This document shows, piece after piece, positions 32,078 through 42,420 of a DNA stretch of 64,000 bases. Under the pieces are notes generated by a model. It ran no database searches, was not told the DNA's origin, and was given only the letters and a program-made list of their open reading frames with translations. How positions within the stretch are numbered: the first letter of the stretch is position 1; each line of letters starts with the position of its first letter. Origin of the DNA: Chara braunii (Eukaryota; Streptophyta; Charophyceae; Charales; Characeae); NCBI GenBank assembly GCA_003427395.1, contig BFEA01000132.1, forward strand, positions 970,490-1,034,489. Direction: 5' to 3'. The position numbers were made by a program, and so were the translations under genes.

Positions 32078-32773
32078 ATGAGTACAGTTCGGTTGTATCC
32101 AATCAATGAGACAGTCTTGGCCAACCTCAACAGGATTTCCCTCAAAGATGCTATCAGATATCAGTATGTCAGTGCTGTTGGCTTCAGTCGAGGGGATCTG
32201 TCAATTTTTGTTGTACATACCTGTTTCGCTGAAGGCACCATCCATGACCTCAGACTCTATGTGAGGAGAGGCAAAGAGTCCCATGAGCATTTTGACTCAG
32301 TTTGGGCCGAAGCAGCCAGGCACCTGGAGGAGAAAAGGAGGGAGTGTGATGAGAGTGGGATAAAGTTGATCCACAACTTTGGGCCCAAACTCTACACCGA
32401 CTATCCCAAGCCTCCAGTACCCTTCATTCGCACAGATGGCTCTCACTGGGGTGAGTTAATCGATTTGGCCAAGAGGTACATCTCTCCCGCAGTGATCGAT
32501 TACGAGGCAGTGACAGAGCCCTCAGAATTCCGACATCTCAGACAAGGGATTTTCTCTAGACCCTACCTACCTCCACTATGGGAAGAGTTCTGCTCCATGA
32601 TTGACTTTCGGGTCATGTACCTTGGATGGAAGTTTTCAGAACTAGCAGGCTTCAGGTGGCTCTACATTCGGAGGCCACAGACTCAGAGGGTACGGAGACA
32701 TGGCAAGAAGCCCAAACGACAGCAAAATGAGAAATTGAGTGTGAGGTTCAGAGGGATGAGTGAGGACTCTTGA
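32078..32773 (+). CDS. LTR-encoded L-family protein L1 (plus element)
   Basis: 231 aa from ATG 32078 (MSTVRLYPINETVLANL). Motifs parallel the minus copy: RYQYVSAVGF, SIFVVHTCFAEGTIHDLRLY, YPKPPVPF, RTDGSHWGELIDLAKRYI and LWEEFCSMIDFRVMYLGW, then a basic tail RRHGKKPKRQQ. The final Pro of DLRPY is Leu here. The frame is intact despite visible divergence between the copies. No known family is recognised. Confidence 0.65.
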   Translation: MSTVRLYPINETVLANLNRISLKDAIRYQYVSAVGFSRGDLSIFVVHTCFAEGTIHDLRLYVRRGKESHEHFDSVWAEAARHLEEKRRECDESGIKLIHNFGPKLYTDYPKPPVPFIRTDGSHWGELIDLAKRYISPAVIDYEAVTEPSEFRHLRQGIFSRPYLPPLWEEFCSMIDFRVMYLGWKFSELAGFRWLYIRRPQTQRVRRHGKKPKRQQNEKLSVRFRGMSEDS

Positions 32774-33022
32774 TTGGTGCGGGCCATGCTCTCTTCCATA
32801 TGTACTTTTTGAGACTATTTTGAGTTCTCATTCTTCCCTCACCTGACTTTGTCTTTACTTGAGTCAGTCAGTCTTGCTTCTTTGCATTGCTATGCTTGAT
32901 GATTGCATTCTTTAATGATTCTGTCACAATTCTTAAAATTAGATTCACACAATTGATGCATGCAAGGCACACCATAATTTTTATGATTACTATTTGCATG
33001 ATTCTCTGATGTTCCGAATCAA

Positions 33023-33028
33023 AATAAA
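33023..33028 (+). promoter_or_regulatory. Putative LTR polyadenylation signal
   Basis: AATAAA in the context CAAAATAAAAGATTCCTAA, conserved with the minus LTR. Confidence 0.5.
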
Positions 33029-33216
33029 AGATTCCTAATACCTGGGACCGGTGAAGACCGTAATTGAAGGGTCTCGCTCGAAGCCGGACGCACACAACAG
33101 GAAGTTATTTGCTTTAATTAATTTAATTTATTTATTGCAAAGACATGCAAAATCCTGCGTGACAGCCTGTTGGCATTCCGGTCGCCTGAAGTGGCCTGAC
33201 TGGAAAAAGTGCGACA

Positions 33217-33505
33217 GCGGGCCTACCCCCGCTACTCGAGTGTTTTCCCCCGCTGCAACCTTCACTGTCACGGGCATAGGTAAGTACCGGCCTTGCGGGG
33301 CCTTGCAACCAACAAGTACCCTTGCGGGTCACACACACACTCAACCGACAAGCACTTAGACAGGCATGCAAACCAGCAGGCACGCACACACACACAGACA
33401 TGGAAATCACAACAGAATGCGGGAATTTCAGTAAGGCATTCATTCCAGTGGCAAATCCCAGAAATCAGCAGTGTTCTCAGTCTGTGTTTTTGGCGGGTCA
33501 TTACA
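33217..33505 (+). mobile_element. E3 LTR copy A, right part
   Basis: It resumes GCGGGCCTAC exactly where copy A was cut at 3921, aligns with 60893-61175 of copy C and 48492-48779 of copy B, and ends GGGTCATTACA. It includes the second conserved splice-donor-like site (GGTAAGTACC at 33279-33288). It demonstrates that 3922-33216 is a later insertion. Confidence 0.85.
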
Positions 33506-34845
33506 TATGCATAGAAAGGGAAGAGAGTTACTTGCTCTATTGCTGTAAACGCTTCGAGGATGCAGGCGAAAGACTAGGCGAGTCGTCTAGTAGCAAGTTC
33601 CCTCTGAACCTTATCACAGGGTAGCTGGAGCTGCAAGTCAATTAGCGCACGGTTGTGTGATTGCACACTAAGCTGGCCCGACGAGAGCAAGAAAAGAAGA
33701 AAGTGAACGAGAGGGCGGGTGAGAGTGAGCATGCGAAAGTAGGGGCACGAGATGGCGTGAGCACTCAGAAGAACGAGCGCACTCGAAAGAGAGAAGAAAG
33801 CGCTGACAAGCTGAAGGAGGACGACTGAATTTGGACATGGGTCTGCACGACGTGCATTCAAAACAGATGTTGAAGATGGCGACCGGAAGGAAAGTGTGAG
33901 TGGAAAGAGAGTTGGTCGATCGTTTCTCAACCGATTTTGACGAGTAGGAGTGATAGAGAAAAGAGGTGCGCGGGAAGGTCGAGGAGAGGAGTATGATGGG
34001 AGTGAAGAACGTGTATCTCGCCCGATTCTCAACAGAATCGAGCAAGGTAACATGCTAACCCCAGGTTTTGGGCCATTACGAACACAATGGCATCGACAAA
34101 ATTTGGGATGGGAACGTGGTTTTGAAGGTATGGCTATTTGGGGCTGCGCCTAGGAGTACGAGCGATGTACCTTCCCATGATTCTGGTTGAAGATTCATCC
34201 TCACTATGGTTAGTGAGGGCTCAATAGGAAGCAGACAAGTCGATGGCAGCGTATCTTTCATGCTCTAGTGGAAAAATCCATTTTTTATTTTTGTCTAAAT
34301 AGCGGATCGCAGTGGATGAACCTAGCGGCGTGAATCTTAATTCGAGGGGAAGGTTCTCCCCTCACTTTCGCCTGTTGGGATAGGTGGGCAGCAATCGACG
34401 AAGGCGTGGTGACTGGGCTCCAATCTGCCCGAGCACGTGCACAAGAGAGAAAGAGAGGCAGTAGAAAAGGTGGGGAGTGAGGTACTCACCTAGACAGGGG
34501 CAGTTTGAAGTATGATTTGTCGCGAATGCGGACTCAGGAGCGAGGTGTGTATCTTTCCATGCCATAGTTGTCTTGGTGATGAATGACCCCATGTACAAGG
34601 GGGAGATTCATTCTCACTACCTGCTGCCTCCACTCCCCGACATTGAGGTGCATGGCGCTGACCATTCCTCTTCTGGCGGCTGTCGAAAAGGGTGTACCTG
34701 CCTATTTTCTGGTGGAAGATTCATTCTCATTTTGCATATTTTGGGAGTTCAACTACTGGCGATTGTGATTGTCATGGCAAGTCATCATTCTCGTCACGGG
34801 AAACACGTTGCTTGATGTGCCAAATGTCAAGATTTCAATCGTAGT
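33506..34845. other. Anonymous sequence
   Basis: The first bases (TATGCATAGAAA) may be the 3' remnant of the U6 copy at 2745. The motif AGATTCATYCTCA recurs near 34191, 34605 and 34724. No supportable gene. Confidence 0.4.
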
Positions 34846-34942
34846 CAGGGTAATCGGCGTTCGGGACGGGCCGAACGCCTGAACCCGAACGACCGAACGT
34901 ATGGGACCCCTTGGGGATGCGTTCGGCCGTTCGGCCGGACCC

Positions 34943-34973
<31 letters not shown>

Positions 34974-35612
34974 GAAGTTCATCAGAAAAATCTGAAAAAA
35001 AAGATATCTTATGGAGAAAAATAAATTAAACAGGATTTGCCTGAGCATTACGTCCGAATTCCTTACCAAATTTGAAATAAAAATAAAATACACAGAACAA
35101 ATACTAATGATAAAAATAAATAAAAATAAAAAGAGAATTAAATTTAGTGAGTGCGCGAGCATGTTTTCGACACCGCCATCTTTGGCGATTTTTCATTTTT
35201 TTTTGGCACAGCCAAATGCCCTGACAATTTACAGATGTGTACTTCACATAATACAAAACCCACTAAAAAAGTTTCAAAAAATAATAAAAGTTTTCAGACA
35301 CCGAACTAAAGTGAAAACAAAAAGTGAAAAAGTGAAAAAAAACGTGGGCAAGCACGTTTTGACACCGCCATCTTTGGCGATTTTTAATTCTTATTTGGCT
35401 TAGCCAAATGACTTGAAAATTTATAGGCATGTACCTCACGTCATGGAGAAGTCGTTAAAAAAAATTCAGAAAAAAAAATATATTTTTAGGCCTCGAAATA
35501 ATTTTTGGCAGGGGTCGAACGCCGTCGGGTTCGGGCCCCGTACGGGACCCCGAACGCCCGAACGTACGGAGGTCCACCCGGGGGCCTCCGTACGTACGGG
35601 CTGGTAACCCTG
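34846..35612. mobile_element. hAT-like non-autonomous DNA transposon, 767 bp
   Basis: It starts CAGGGTAATCGGC and ends GCTGGTAACCCTG, so the ends are inverted. It is flanked by ATCGTAGT (34838-34845) and CTCGTAGT (35613-35620), an 8-bp duplication with one mismatch as expected of hAT elements. Subterminal regions are packed with CGAACG/CGTTCG motifs in both orientations; the interior is AT-rich with two related ~180-bp segments (CACCGCCATCTTTGGCG at 35171 and 35362). No transposase is encoded. Confidence 0.82.
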
Positions 35613-35620
35613 CTCGTAGT

Positions 35621-35730
35621 TGTTTCCTCCACTGGCGCTGCTCGTTAGGATCCTGGCAGTACTCGTACTTGTGGAGGTCATCATACTGATCGTTGACTTT
35701 GAAGTAATTGTCGACTGACCAGTTACTCAC
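35621..35730 (-). pseudogene. Unidentified coding fragment next to the hAT-like element
   Basis: The minus frame MSNWSVDNYFKVNDQYDDLH then KYEYCQDPNEQRQWRKQL looks protein-like and ends where the transposon begins, as if the element had landed in a coding frame. No continuation is recognised on the other side. Possibly gag-like; weak. Confidence 0.25.
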
Positions 35731-38670
35731 CGTACCGCTGGGTAGGGCTAAAAGTGGATAGATGATGCAGTGCTTCTTCTGCTATTGCTTTGGCAAAGTG
35801 TTGCTAGACGGTGTTCAGAGCGAATAGCTGTTGCCGCTCTGTTGCTGATGCTGGTTGAGTTGGACTGCTGCTTGTAGCCACTATTGGGTGATGATGTTAC
35901 CACTGCAAGGTGCGGTCATACTCAGTAGCAACGGGACTGCCGGTGAGGTACCGTGATTTCTTTTCTAGCACCAGCAGTTGTCGTAACTACTGTAGGGCGA
36001 ATGGGACTGTTGTTGGGTTTCGATCACTGCTGTCATAGCCTTTCTTCGAATCAAGACTGGTACTGTACAAATTGCAGTTGTGGTTGACCTACAAGTAATT
36101 GCACATTATTGCTTTTCAGGCTGCTACGAGCGTGACTTGCCTCCAATCTATTGCGGTCGTTGTTTCTTCATGGAGGCCGCTGCTCGCACACTGTTTCAAC
36201 AACTATTGACTATTTCCACCTCATACGGCTGGTTGTTGGACAACAGCCGTTGTTACTGTTTCTCTGAGACTTACTACAGTGCATTCCCGGTCCAACTTTG
36301 CTGTTAATTTAGGCGGCTACGCAGAGCATTTTGCTGTGGATTTAAGCTACTGAGACCGGGAACCAGGTGTGGGATTTGGGGCAGCTTCTTTTGCTGCTGT
36401 GCCCCGGTGGGTGCTTGTTGCTATCTTTAACAACGAACAACTCTACTGTTGATTTGGGGTCTGACACTATTGTGGCTCGGGTGTTGTTGCTGAGCTTTTA
36501 GACAATGGTGACCGGTAGCTTCTGGTTGCTGTGGTAAAGGAGAACTGGTGTCGCATTGTATTTTGGGCTACTCCTGTGTTTGCTGCATTGCTACTGTGTT
36601 TCTAGTTGCTGTTACCGCCTCCTCTAGCCAGGGGACGACCAGGTGGGCTGTTTGTTGCCGACGGGTTGATGCAGTGAACCTTGGATAGTACGAGTAAGCT
36701 TCACACCTCACGGTGTTGTACCGCTGTCATTGAGCCAACAACCTACTGTTGTTGAGCTGCTACCCCAGGCGGTCGTGATTCTTGTGCTTGCCTTCCTCGT
36801 TTCGATCATAAATTGCGTTTTTTTGTGCCTGGCCGTATCCTTGGGGCAGGTTCGTTGTAGTCTACAGACTCGGCAGGGAGCTTGGTAGGAGTTTACAGAA
36901 CTGATATACGTGTTGCCGCTTCACAGCGTTTTGCTGTGTTGTTTTTCATTGCATTTTTGTTGCTTTACTTAGCTTTATAGTCGATGTGCGCTGATGAAGC
37001 GCTTACTGTTTGCTGCTGGGCACTTGCTGTGCGCATTGCTGAACCCTCTTTGTGTTTTACTGCGCTAGTTGCACTTTTTTATCTTGCATTGTATATTGTT
37101 TGGTGCGGCGTTGTGGCATCTGTGTTTGGTGTTGTGCGCTGCCACAGTATCTGGCCGCTGCGCATGGTTGCTAAGCGCACAGCTTCACCAGGTTGTTGTG
37201 TTTTGACTACAGCATGGGGGTGCGCTTTATTCGGACACAACTTTTCTAGGCTGCGTAGAGGTTGCTGTGAAGATTTGAGTACGACTGATGAGGATTCAGT
37301 GACCATACGATTTGACTAGGCCAGTTGCAACTGCCTGTGCTTCGAATATGAGCCTCATAATCTCGCTATGTGCTGGAACACGTCGGAAGGTACGAAGTAC
37401 GAAGTCCTTCTTCGCTTAGATTTCTAAGCGAATGCCATACATTGGGACAAGTAGGTTATCAGCAGGAAACCACAAAAAAGTACGGCCGCTCGCCCTAGCC
37501 AGCGACACTAAGACTAGCACTATTATCTGATCCACGAAGCATTGTTGCATACTTGCTATTAAGCAAAGCTGATGTTTTGGATGCAGCGTGGATTCCAACA
37601 ATTAGAGTGCTCGCTGGTCTACGCAGCCTGTTTTTTTCTGCCGGTTCAAACTGCTGTGACCTTGCTATTGCACTATTGGTGAGGCTGCCGTTTCTCTCAG
37701 GCTGGTGCAGCATTGAAGGGGCGGTGGGTGAGCCACGTAGCTGCCGAGATCTTGCTATTATTATTGCTGGCTCAGGTTGTTACGGCAGCGAGACCTGCGT
37801 TGGCCGCCGTTGGTGGCAACAGACTGTCGCAGTGGGGGATCTGAGCTTGCAGCAACACCTATGTCAGGCCCGACTGTTTAAGCTTGTATCATACGGATCG
37901 CTGCTTGGGCCGCACCTTGTCGTATTGCTGCGTTCTCAATAGTTGTGTGAGCAGCACCGAGGTGAACTCGACATCGACTATCGTGTCTAAAGTATAGCAC
38001 GGGGGCGTGTTCAATTTGAACGGTGTGTTTCTAGACTGCGCATTGCGTCCTTGGTCTGTGGTTGGAGTACGGTGGTCTGAGAGGACGATTAAGTCTGCAA
38101 GGCGGGTTACTGCTGTGACTTGAGAGACAGTCAGGAGACTGCTACTTGTGTTTTGACCGTGGTTCGGCCGACTTCGCTGCATTCATTTTGGCCTCCATTG
38201 CGGGGCCCTCAGGCGCATCAAGGTAACAAGGCCCTCTCCTGCGAGTTAAGTTTGTCCCTCTCTTGTATCTCGAGCGTCTGAAACCCCTCCTTCTGTCTTT
38301 CTTACTAAGTCTAGTCTAAGGTTACGAGAGGAAGGCGGCAGGCGGAATTGCAGCCCGTAGGACCGCAGCAAGACCTTGTGGGAGGTCCACCCACCGATTG
38401 CAGGAGCTTTGTCGGAGCCCGGCGGGGTTCTGGAGGCAGGGAACACTCAGGTATAATGCTCGTTTTACACGTGTGATCCCTTTCCTTAAACTGTATTACC
38501 CTTTGCTATTGGGTGCCTGTAAGTATGACTGAGAAAATTAATTGCTTTTGTTTGTTTTGAATTCATGACATGATCTGAAAGGTAAAATTGGGAAAGTATG
38601 TATGATAAAGTCATATTATGTGTGAATTTAGACAGAATGAGATTGTGACATTATTTGTTGTTATGTTGTG
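35731..38670. other. Low-complexity TTG/CTG-rich region, no supportable gene
   Basis: Much of the + strand is rich in TGTTG, TTGCTG and CTACTG words. The longest frame (36984-37319) is Cys/Trp/Leu-rich with no motif and is best explained by composition. It could be the complement of decayed Gln/Asn-rich coding sequence. Confidence 0.4.
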
Positions 38671-39200
38671 GAGGCTGAGCGAACGCGTAAGTTGCGGGTT
38701 GTTCGGCCACACGCACCTGTTGCTTATTTAGGCGGAGCTAGACTACTCGTAAGTTGAGTAGCCTAGTTCTACACTATATGTCATTGTATGGGCTGACTAG
38801 CCACACCATAAGTTGGTGTGGTCTAATTATATATGCCTTTCGTCGTTTGTTCAGGCAAAAGTTGGACCCCTCATACGTTGAGGTGGTTCAGTTCTTTGTG
38901 TATGCCAAATGTTTAGGCTGGCCAGCCCCACCATAAGTTGGTGTGGCCCGGTCATACACCTTATGTTGATTGTCTAGGCAGAAACTGACCCCACCATAAG
39001 TTGGTGTGGACCAGTCCTATGCCTTATGTTTACTTGTCTTGGCAGACTAGTCACACCATAAGTTGGTATGGCCAAGTCATGAGCCGCGAACACAAGTGGA
39101 ACCTGAGTATACAATCTGATACAATTATTATACTATGTATATCATTGGCAGGCTTGACGCCATAAGTTGGGAGATCTAGCCATATAAGCCGGTAGTCTCT
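38671..39200 (+). repeat. Hairpin-unit array, left block
   Basis: About eight units of 50-70 bp, each with an inverted repeat around a shared TAAGTT-containing loop: for example CTACTC-GTAAGTT-GAGTAG and CCACACC-ATAAGTT-GGTGTGG. Stems differ between units while the loop stays the same. Unit order (GCG stem, ACTC stem, ACACC stem, CCCTC stem...) recurs at 40044 and 40416. Confidence 0.85.
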
Positions 39201-39230
39201 TTCCTGACCGAACGCGTCTAGTTTCCGTCT

Positions 39231-39870
39231 AGGGTTGAGAATTCAACTGCTTCATCTAGCAAACTTCGACTTACAAACACTCTCNCATAACCTCGCTTAC
39301 TTATTGAATAAACGATTAAGCTTCTCCCATTTCGCTCGCCGCTCCTCAGGGAATCGCTTTTGTTTTTTTTTCCTCTGGCTACTAAGATGTTTGAATATAC
39401 TGAAAGTAGTTCTAGGAGTTACAAGATAGTATTGTAAATACTAAAAACTATTTGATAGATGGTCTTCGGTGGCTCTCTTTTCTTAGTAATACTAACATTC
39501 ATCATGTTATTACACAAAAAATATAAAAATATAGCTTATTTAATTGGTATATACTCTATTTCTATGTTATGAAAATTTGATTAGAAATTCATTCTAAATA
39601 AATATGACTAAACAGGATTAATATTTTTTTTTTTTTTGAAACAATTATTGCGACCATATAATCTAATTGAGTTTCTTTTATACAACTGGAGTGTCGGAAC
39701 TAAAGCTGTAGCTTTTTGCATATCTTTAGGTAAACTTAAAATACAGAATCCATTAAGAAACATTGCACTTGGTCCAGTAGTTGCGCCTTTTACTATTGTT
39801 GAAATATTTACAATTTTGAATACAATATTAATTATTTACATTATCAATATTTAAGATTCAGAGTACAAAA
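39231..39870. other. Organelle-derived insertion inside the hairpin array
   Basis: AT-rich segment that separates the two hairpin blocks. It contains an antisense organellar LSU rRNA fragment (39300-39398) and AT-rich DNA with an unidentified frame (39636-39854, including LRNIALGPVVAPFTIVEIF). One N at 39285. The boundaries are approximate. Confidence 0.6.
39300..39398 (-). rRNA. Organellar large-subunit rRNA fragment (5' domain)
   Basis: On the minus strand: AAACATCTTAGTAGCCAGAG, then GCGATTCCCTGAGGAGCGGC and GAGCGAAATGGG. These are the highly conserved LSU rRNA blocks GAAACATCT-AGTA, GAGGAAAA and GTAGCGGCGAGCGAA of bacterial and organellar 23S/26S rRNA. Mitochondrial or plastid origin is not resolved. 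A poly-A expansion replaces part of the GAGGAAAAGAAA segment. Pseudogene fragment. Confidence 0.82.
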
Positions 39871-39884
39871 TTGAGTGGTAACTC

Positions 39885-40880
39885 TGGGCAGGCTGACTCA
39901 TCCATAAGTTGGGTAGTTATTTCTCTTTCTAAACATAAGTTGATGTTTGGATGAGAATCCTCATAAGTTGAGTTGAATTGACCACTCGTCTGAAGATAGA
40001 AAAGGATTGTGACTCTACTTATTGAATGTAGATGTGTTGGGGGGGCTGAGCGAACGCATAAGTTGCGGATTGCTCGGTCATACGCGCTTGTTGCTTGTTT
40101 AGGCAGGCTAGACTACTCATAAGTTGAGTAGCCTAGTCCTATGCTATATGGGCTGGCCAGGTACATCATAAGTTGGTGTGTCCTGGTCATATGCCTTTCG
40201 TCGTTTGTTTAGGCAGAGGTTGGACCCCTCATAAGTTGAGGTGGCTCAGTTATTTGTGTATATCGAAAGTTTAGGCTGACCAGCCTCACCATAAGTTGGT
40301 GCCGCCCGGTCATACGCCTTATGTCAGTCGTTCAGGCAGACACTAATCGCATCATAAGTTGGTGTGGTGAGTTCTATGCCTTATGTTTATTCGCTGAACA
40401 TGGTTGTATTGCGAAGGCTGGGCGAACGCATAAGTTGCAGGTTGTTCGGTCATTCGCGCATGTGGTTTTGTCTAGGCTGGGCTGGACTACTCATAAGTTG
40501 GGTAGCCTGGTTCTACGCCATATGTCATTGTTTGGGCTGGCTAGGCGCATCATAAGTTGGTGTGTTCTAGTCATATGCCTTTGTCGTTGTTCAGGCTAAG
40601 GTTGGTCCCTCATAATTTGAGGAGGTTCGGTTCTTTGTGTATGCCGAGCGTTCAGGCTGACCAGCCTCACCATAAGTTGGTGCGGCCCGGTCATACGCCT
40701 TATGTCAATCGTCTAGGCAGAAACTGGTCACACCATAAGTTGGTGTGATTTGGTCCTATGCCCTACGTATACTTGTGCTACCAGATTAGGGCACCATAAG
40801 TTGGTGTGGCCTAGTCATATAAACTGGCAGGTCAGTCACATCTATAAGTTGGGTTGGCTGATCCTATGTCTTATGTAAGG
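39885..40880 (+). repeat. Hairpin-unit array, right block with higher-order repeat
   Basis: About 17 units. Two successive higher-order repeats start at GGCTGAGCGAACGCATAAG (40044) and GGCTGGGCGAACGCATAAG (40416), 372 bp apart, each with 6-7 different stem units in the same order. Stems often pair over 10-13 bp: GACCAGCCTCACC with GGTGCGGCCCGGTC. Confidence 0.87.
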
Positions 40881-40919
40881 AAGGGTAAAAGGGAATAACG
40901 AGGGTTTTTGAACGAACTA

Positions 40920-41785
40920 TGTGTGTGCGTGTGTGACGAATCCAGGACTCGAACACACTGTCCAACGGCTTAGCGGGCAGACACCTAACCATAAGGCTAA
41001 GTGGGCTGGGGTGAAAGTGAAGCCCCAGGACTTGAACCTGAATACCTCACCCCACCCCAGCACGGAATCCCACAACGGATATCCCGCTACCCGGTGTACC
41101 CAACCACACTTCCACTCCACTTACGCAGCCACACTTTCGTAGTATTATTTCTACGGTGGTTACTGCACGAAAGCATGTAACGAATCCAGGACTCGAACAC
41201 ACTGTTCAACGGCTTAGCAGACAACACCTAACCATAAGGCTAAGTGGGTTGGGGTGAAAGTGAAGCCCCAGGACTCAAACCTGAATACCTCACCCCACCC
41301 CAACACGGAATCCCACAACGGAGATCCCGCGACCTGGTGTACCCAACCACACTTCCACTCCACTTACGCAGCCACACTTCCGTAGTATTATTTCTACGGT
41401 GGTTACTGCGCGAAAGCATGTGACGAATCCAGGACTCGAACACACTGTCCAACGGCTTAGTGGGCAGACACCTAACTATAAGGCTAAGTGGGCTGGGGTG
41501 AAAGTGAAGCCCCAGGACTTAAACCTGAAACCCTCACCCCACCCCAACACGGAATCCCACAACGGAGATCCCGTGACCCGATGTACCCAACTACACTTCC
41601 ACTCCACTTACGCAGCCACACTTCCGTAGTATTATTTCTACGGTGGTTACTGCGTGAAAGCATGTGACGAATCCAGGACTCGAACACACTGTCCAACGGC
41701 TTAGCAGGCAGACACCTAACCATAATGCTAAGTGTGTTGGGGTGAAAGTGAAGCCCCAGGACTCAACCTGAATACCTCATGACCT
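40920..41785 (-). repeat. 244-bp tandem repeat made of tRNA-like modules
   Basis: GACGAATCCAGGACTCGAAC or a close variant (GTAACGAATCC at 41177) recurs at 40933, 41177, 41420 and 41664, giving a period of 243-244 bp and ~3.6 copies. On the minus strand each unit has TTAGCCTTATGGTTAGG (box A and D-arm like) followed ~40 nt later by GTTCGAGTCCTGG (box B), and upstream a second box B-like GGTTCAAGTCCTGG. The cloverleafs are imperfect. Short frames seen in each unit are repeat artefacts. Confidence 0.85.
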
Positions 41786-42420
41786 GGAAAGGAACCTCAG
41801 GGTTGGCGAGAGATGTTGTTGCGCTCATCTATATATGTTTTAAGGTTATCTCTGGGACTTCTCTTTTAGTAGGTTAGTTGCTTTATATGCTCGTTGAGTG
41901 CTAGAACTATAGGTAGGAGAGATGGATGATGGGAGGGAAACTTGGGATAACTGACCTTAGATGCTCGTTGAGTGTTAGAGCTATAGATAGGACCGACCTT
42001 ACTAGGAGTTAGGATCAGTGTTAGCTCACGATGCCATCCTCAAGAAGGGATCGTGCAGACAATCTCCGGTTCTAATTATCAGGTAAGTGTCGGGAGTTGG
42101 TCCCAAGTATAGTCGTGTTTTGTCTTTCCATTTTCAGCTTTGTATAAATCTTGGCAGTCTCCTGTTCCTACGGGAAGCACTGTCGAAATTTTTACAAATC
42201 TGAAGGAGTTAGTCATTTTTAAACACCTGAAAATTCTGAAAAGGCACTTTTCCTACGGAAAGCGCTGCCGAAATTTTGCAAAGTTTGGAGAGTTAGATTA
42301 TTTTCTTCTAGGAAGAATTTGGCAATCAACACTGCCTAGGGGAGATGCTGCTGGAATTTTCAGGGATTTATGGAAATTAGTAGAAGAAAGTGAGGAAGAA
42401 AGCTAGTAGAGGAGCTAGGC
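41786..42420. repeat. Small local duplications
   Basis: ATGCTCGTTGAGTG followed by a GAGCTATAG-like tail occurs at ~41888 and ~41962. From 42146 a ~90-bp unit with the core CCTACGGGAAGCACTGTCGAA occurs about three times with decreasing similarity (42168, 42251, 42338). No gene. Confidence 0.5.

Larger units (their letters stand above)
26618..33216 (+). mobile_element. Giant 3' LTR of the plus-strand gypsy element (~6.6 kb)
   Basis: It starts TGTCGGACGA at 26618 and ends AAAAAGTGCGACA at 33216; E3 LTR sequence resumes at 33217. Its first ~3.35 kb is near-identical to 3922-7493. It contains an (ATT)n run, a TATA box (27677), broken ORF1 (27862), an S protein (31160), an unknown ORF (31505), an L protein (32078) and a polyadenylation signal (33023). 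In gene order it parallels the minus LTR. Confidence 0.7.

Noticed and set aside
33574-34053. 159-aa minus-strand Ser/Leu-rich ORF
   Set aside because: Complement of a GAGAG-rich noncoding stretch; no motif.
36984-37319. 111-aa Cys/Trp/Leu-rich ORF
   Set aside because: Explained by TTG/CTG-rich composition; no homology or motif.
38671-40880. CRISPR array
   Set aside because: Regularly spaced palindromes look similar, but the stems vary, the spacers are themselves repeated, and the DNA is eukaryotic.
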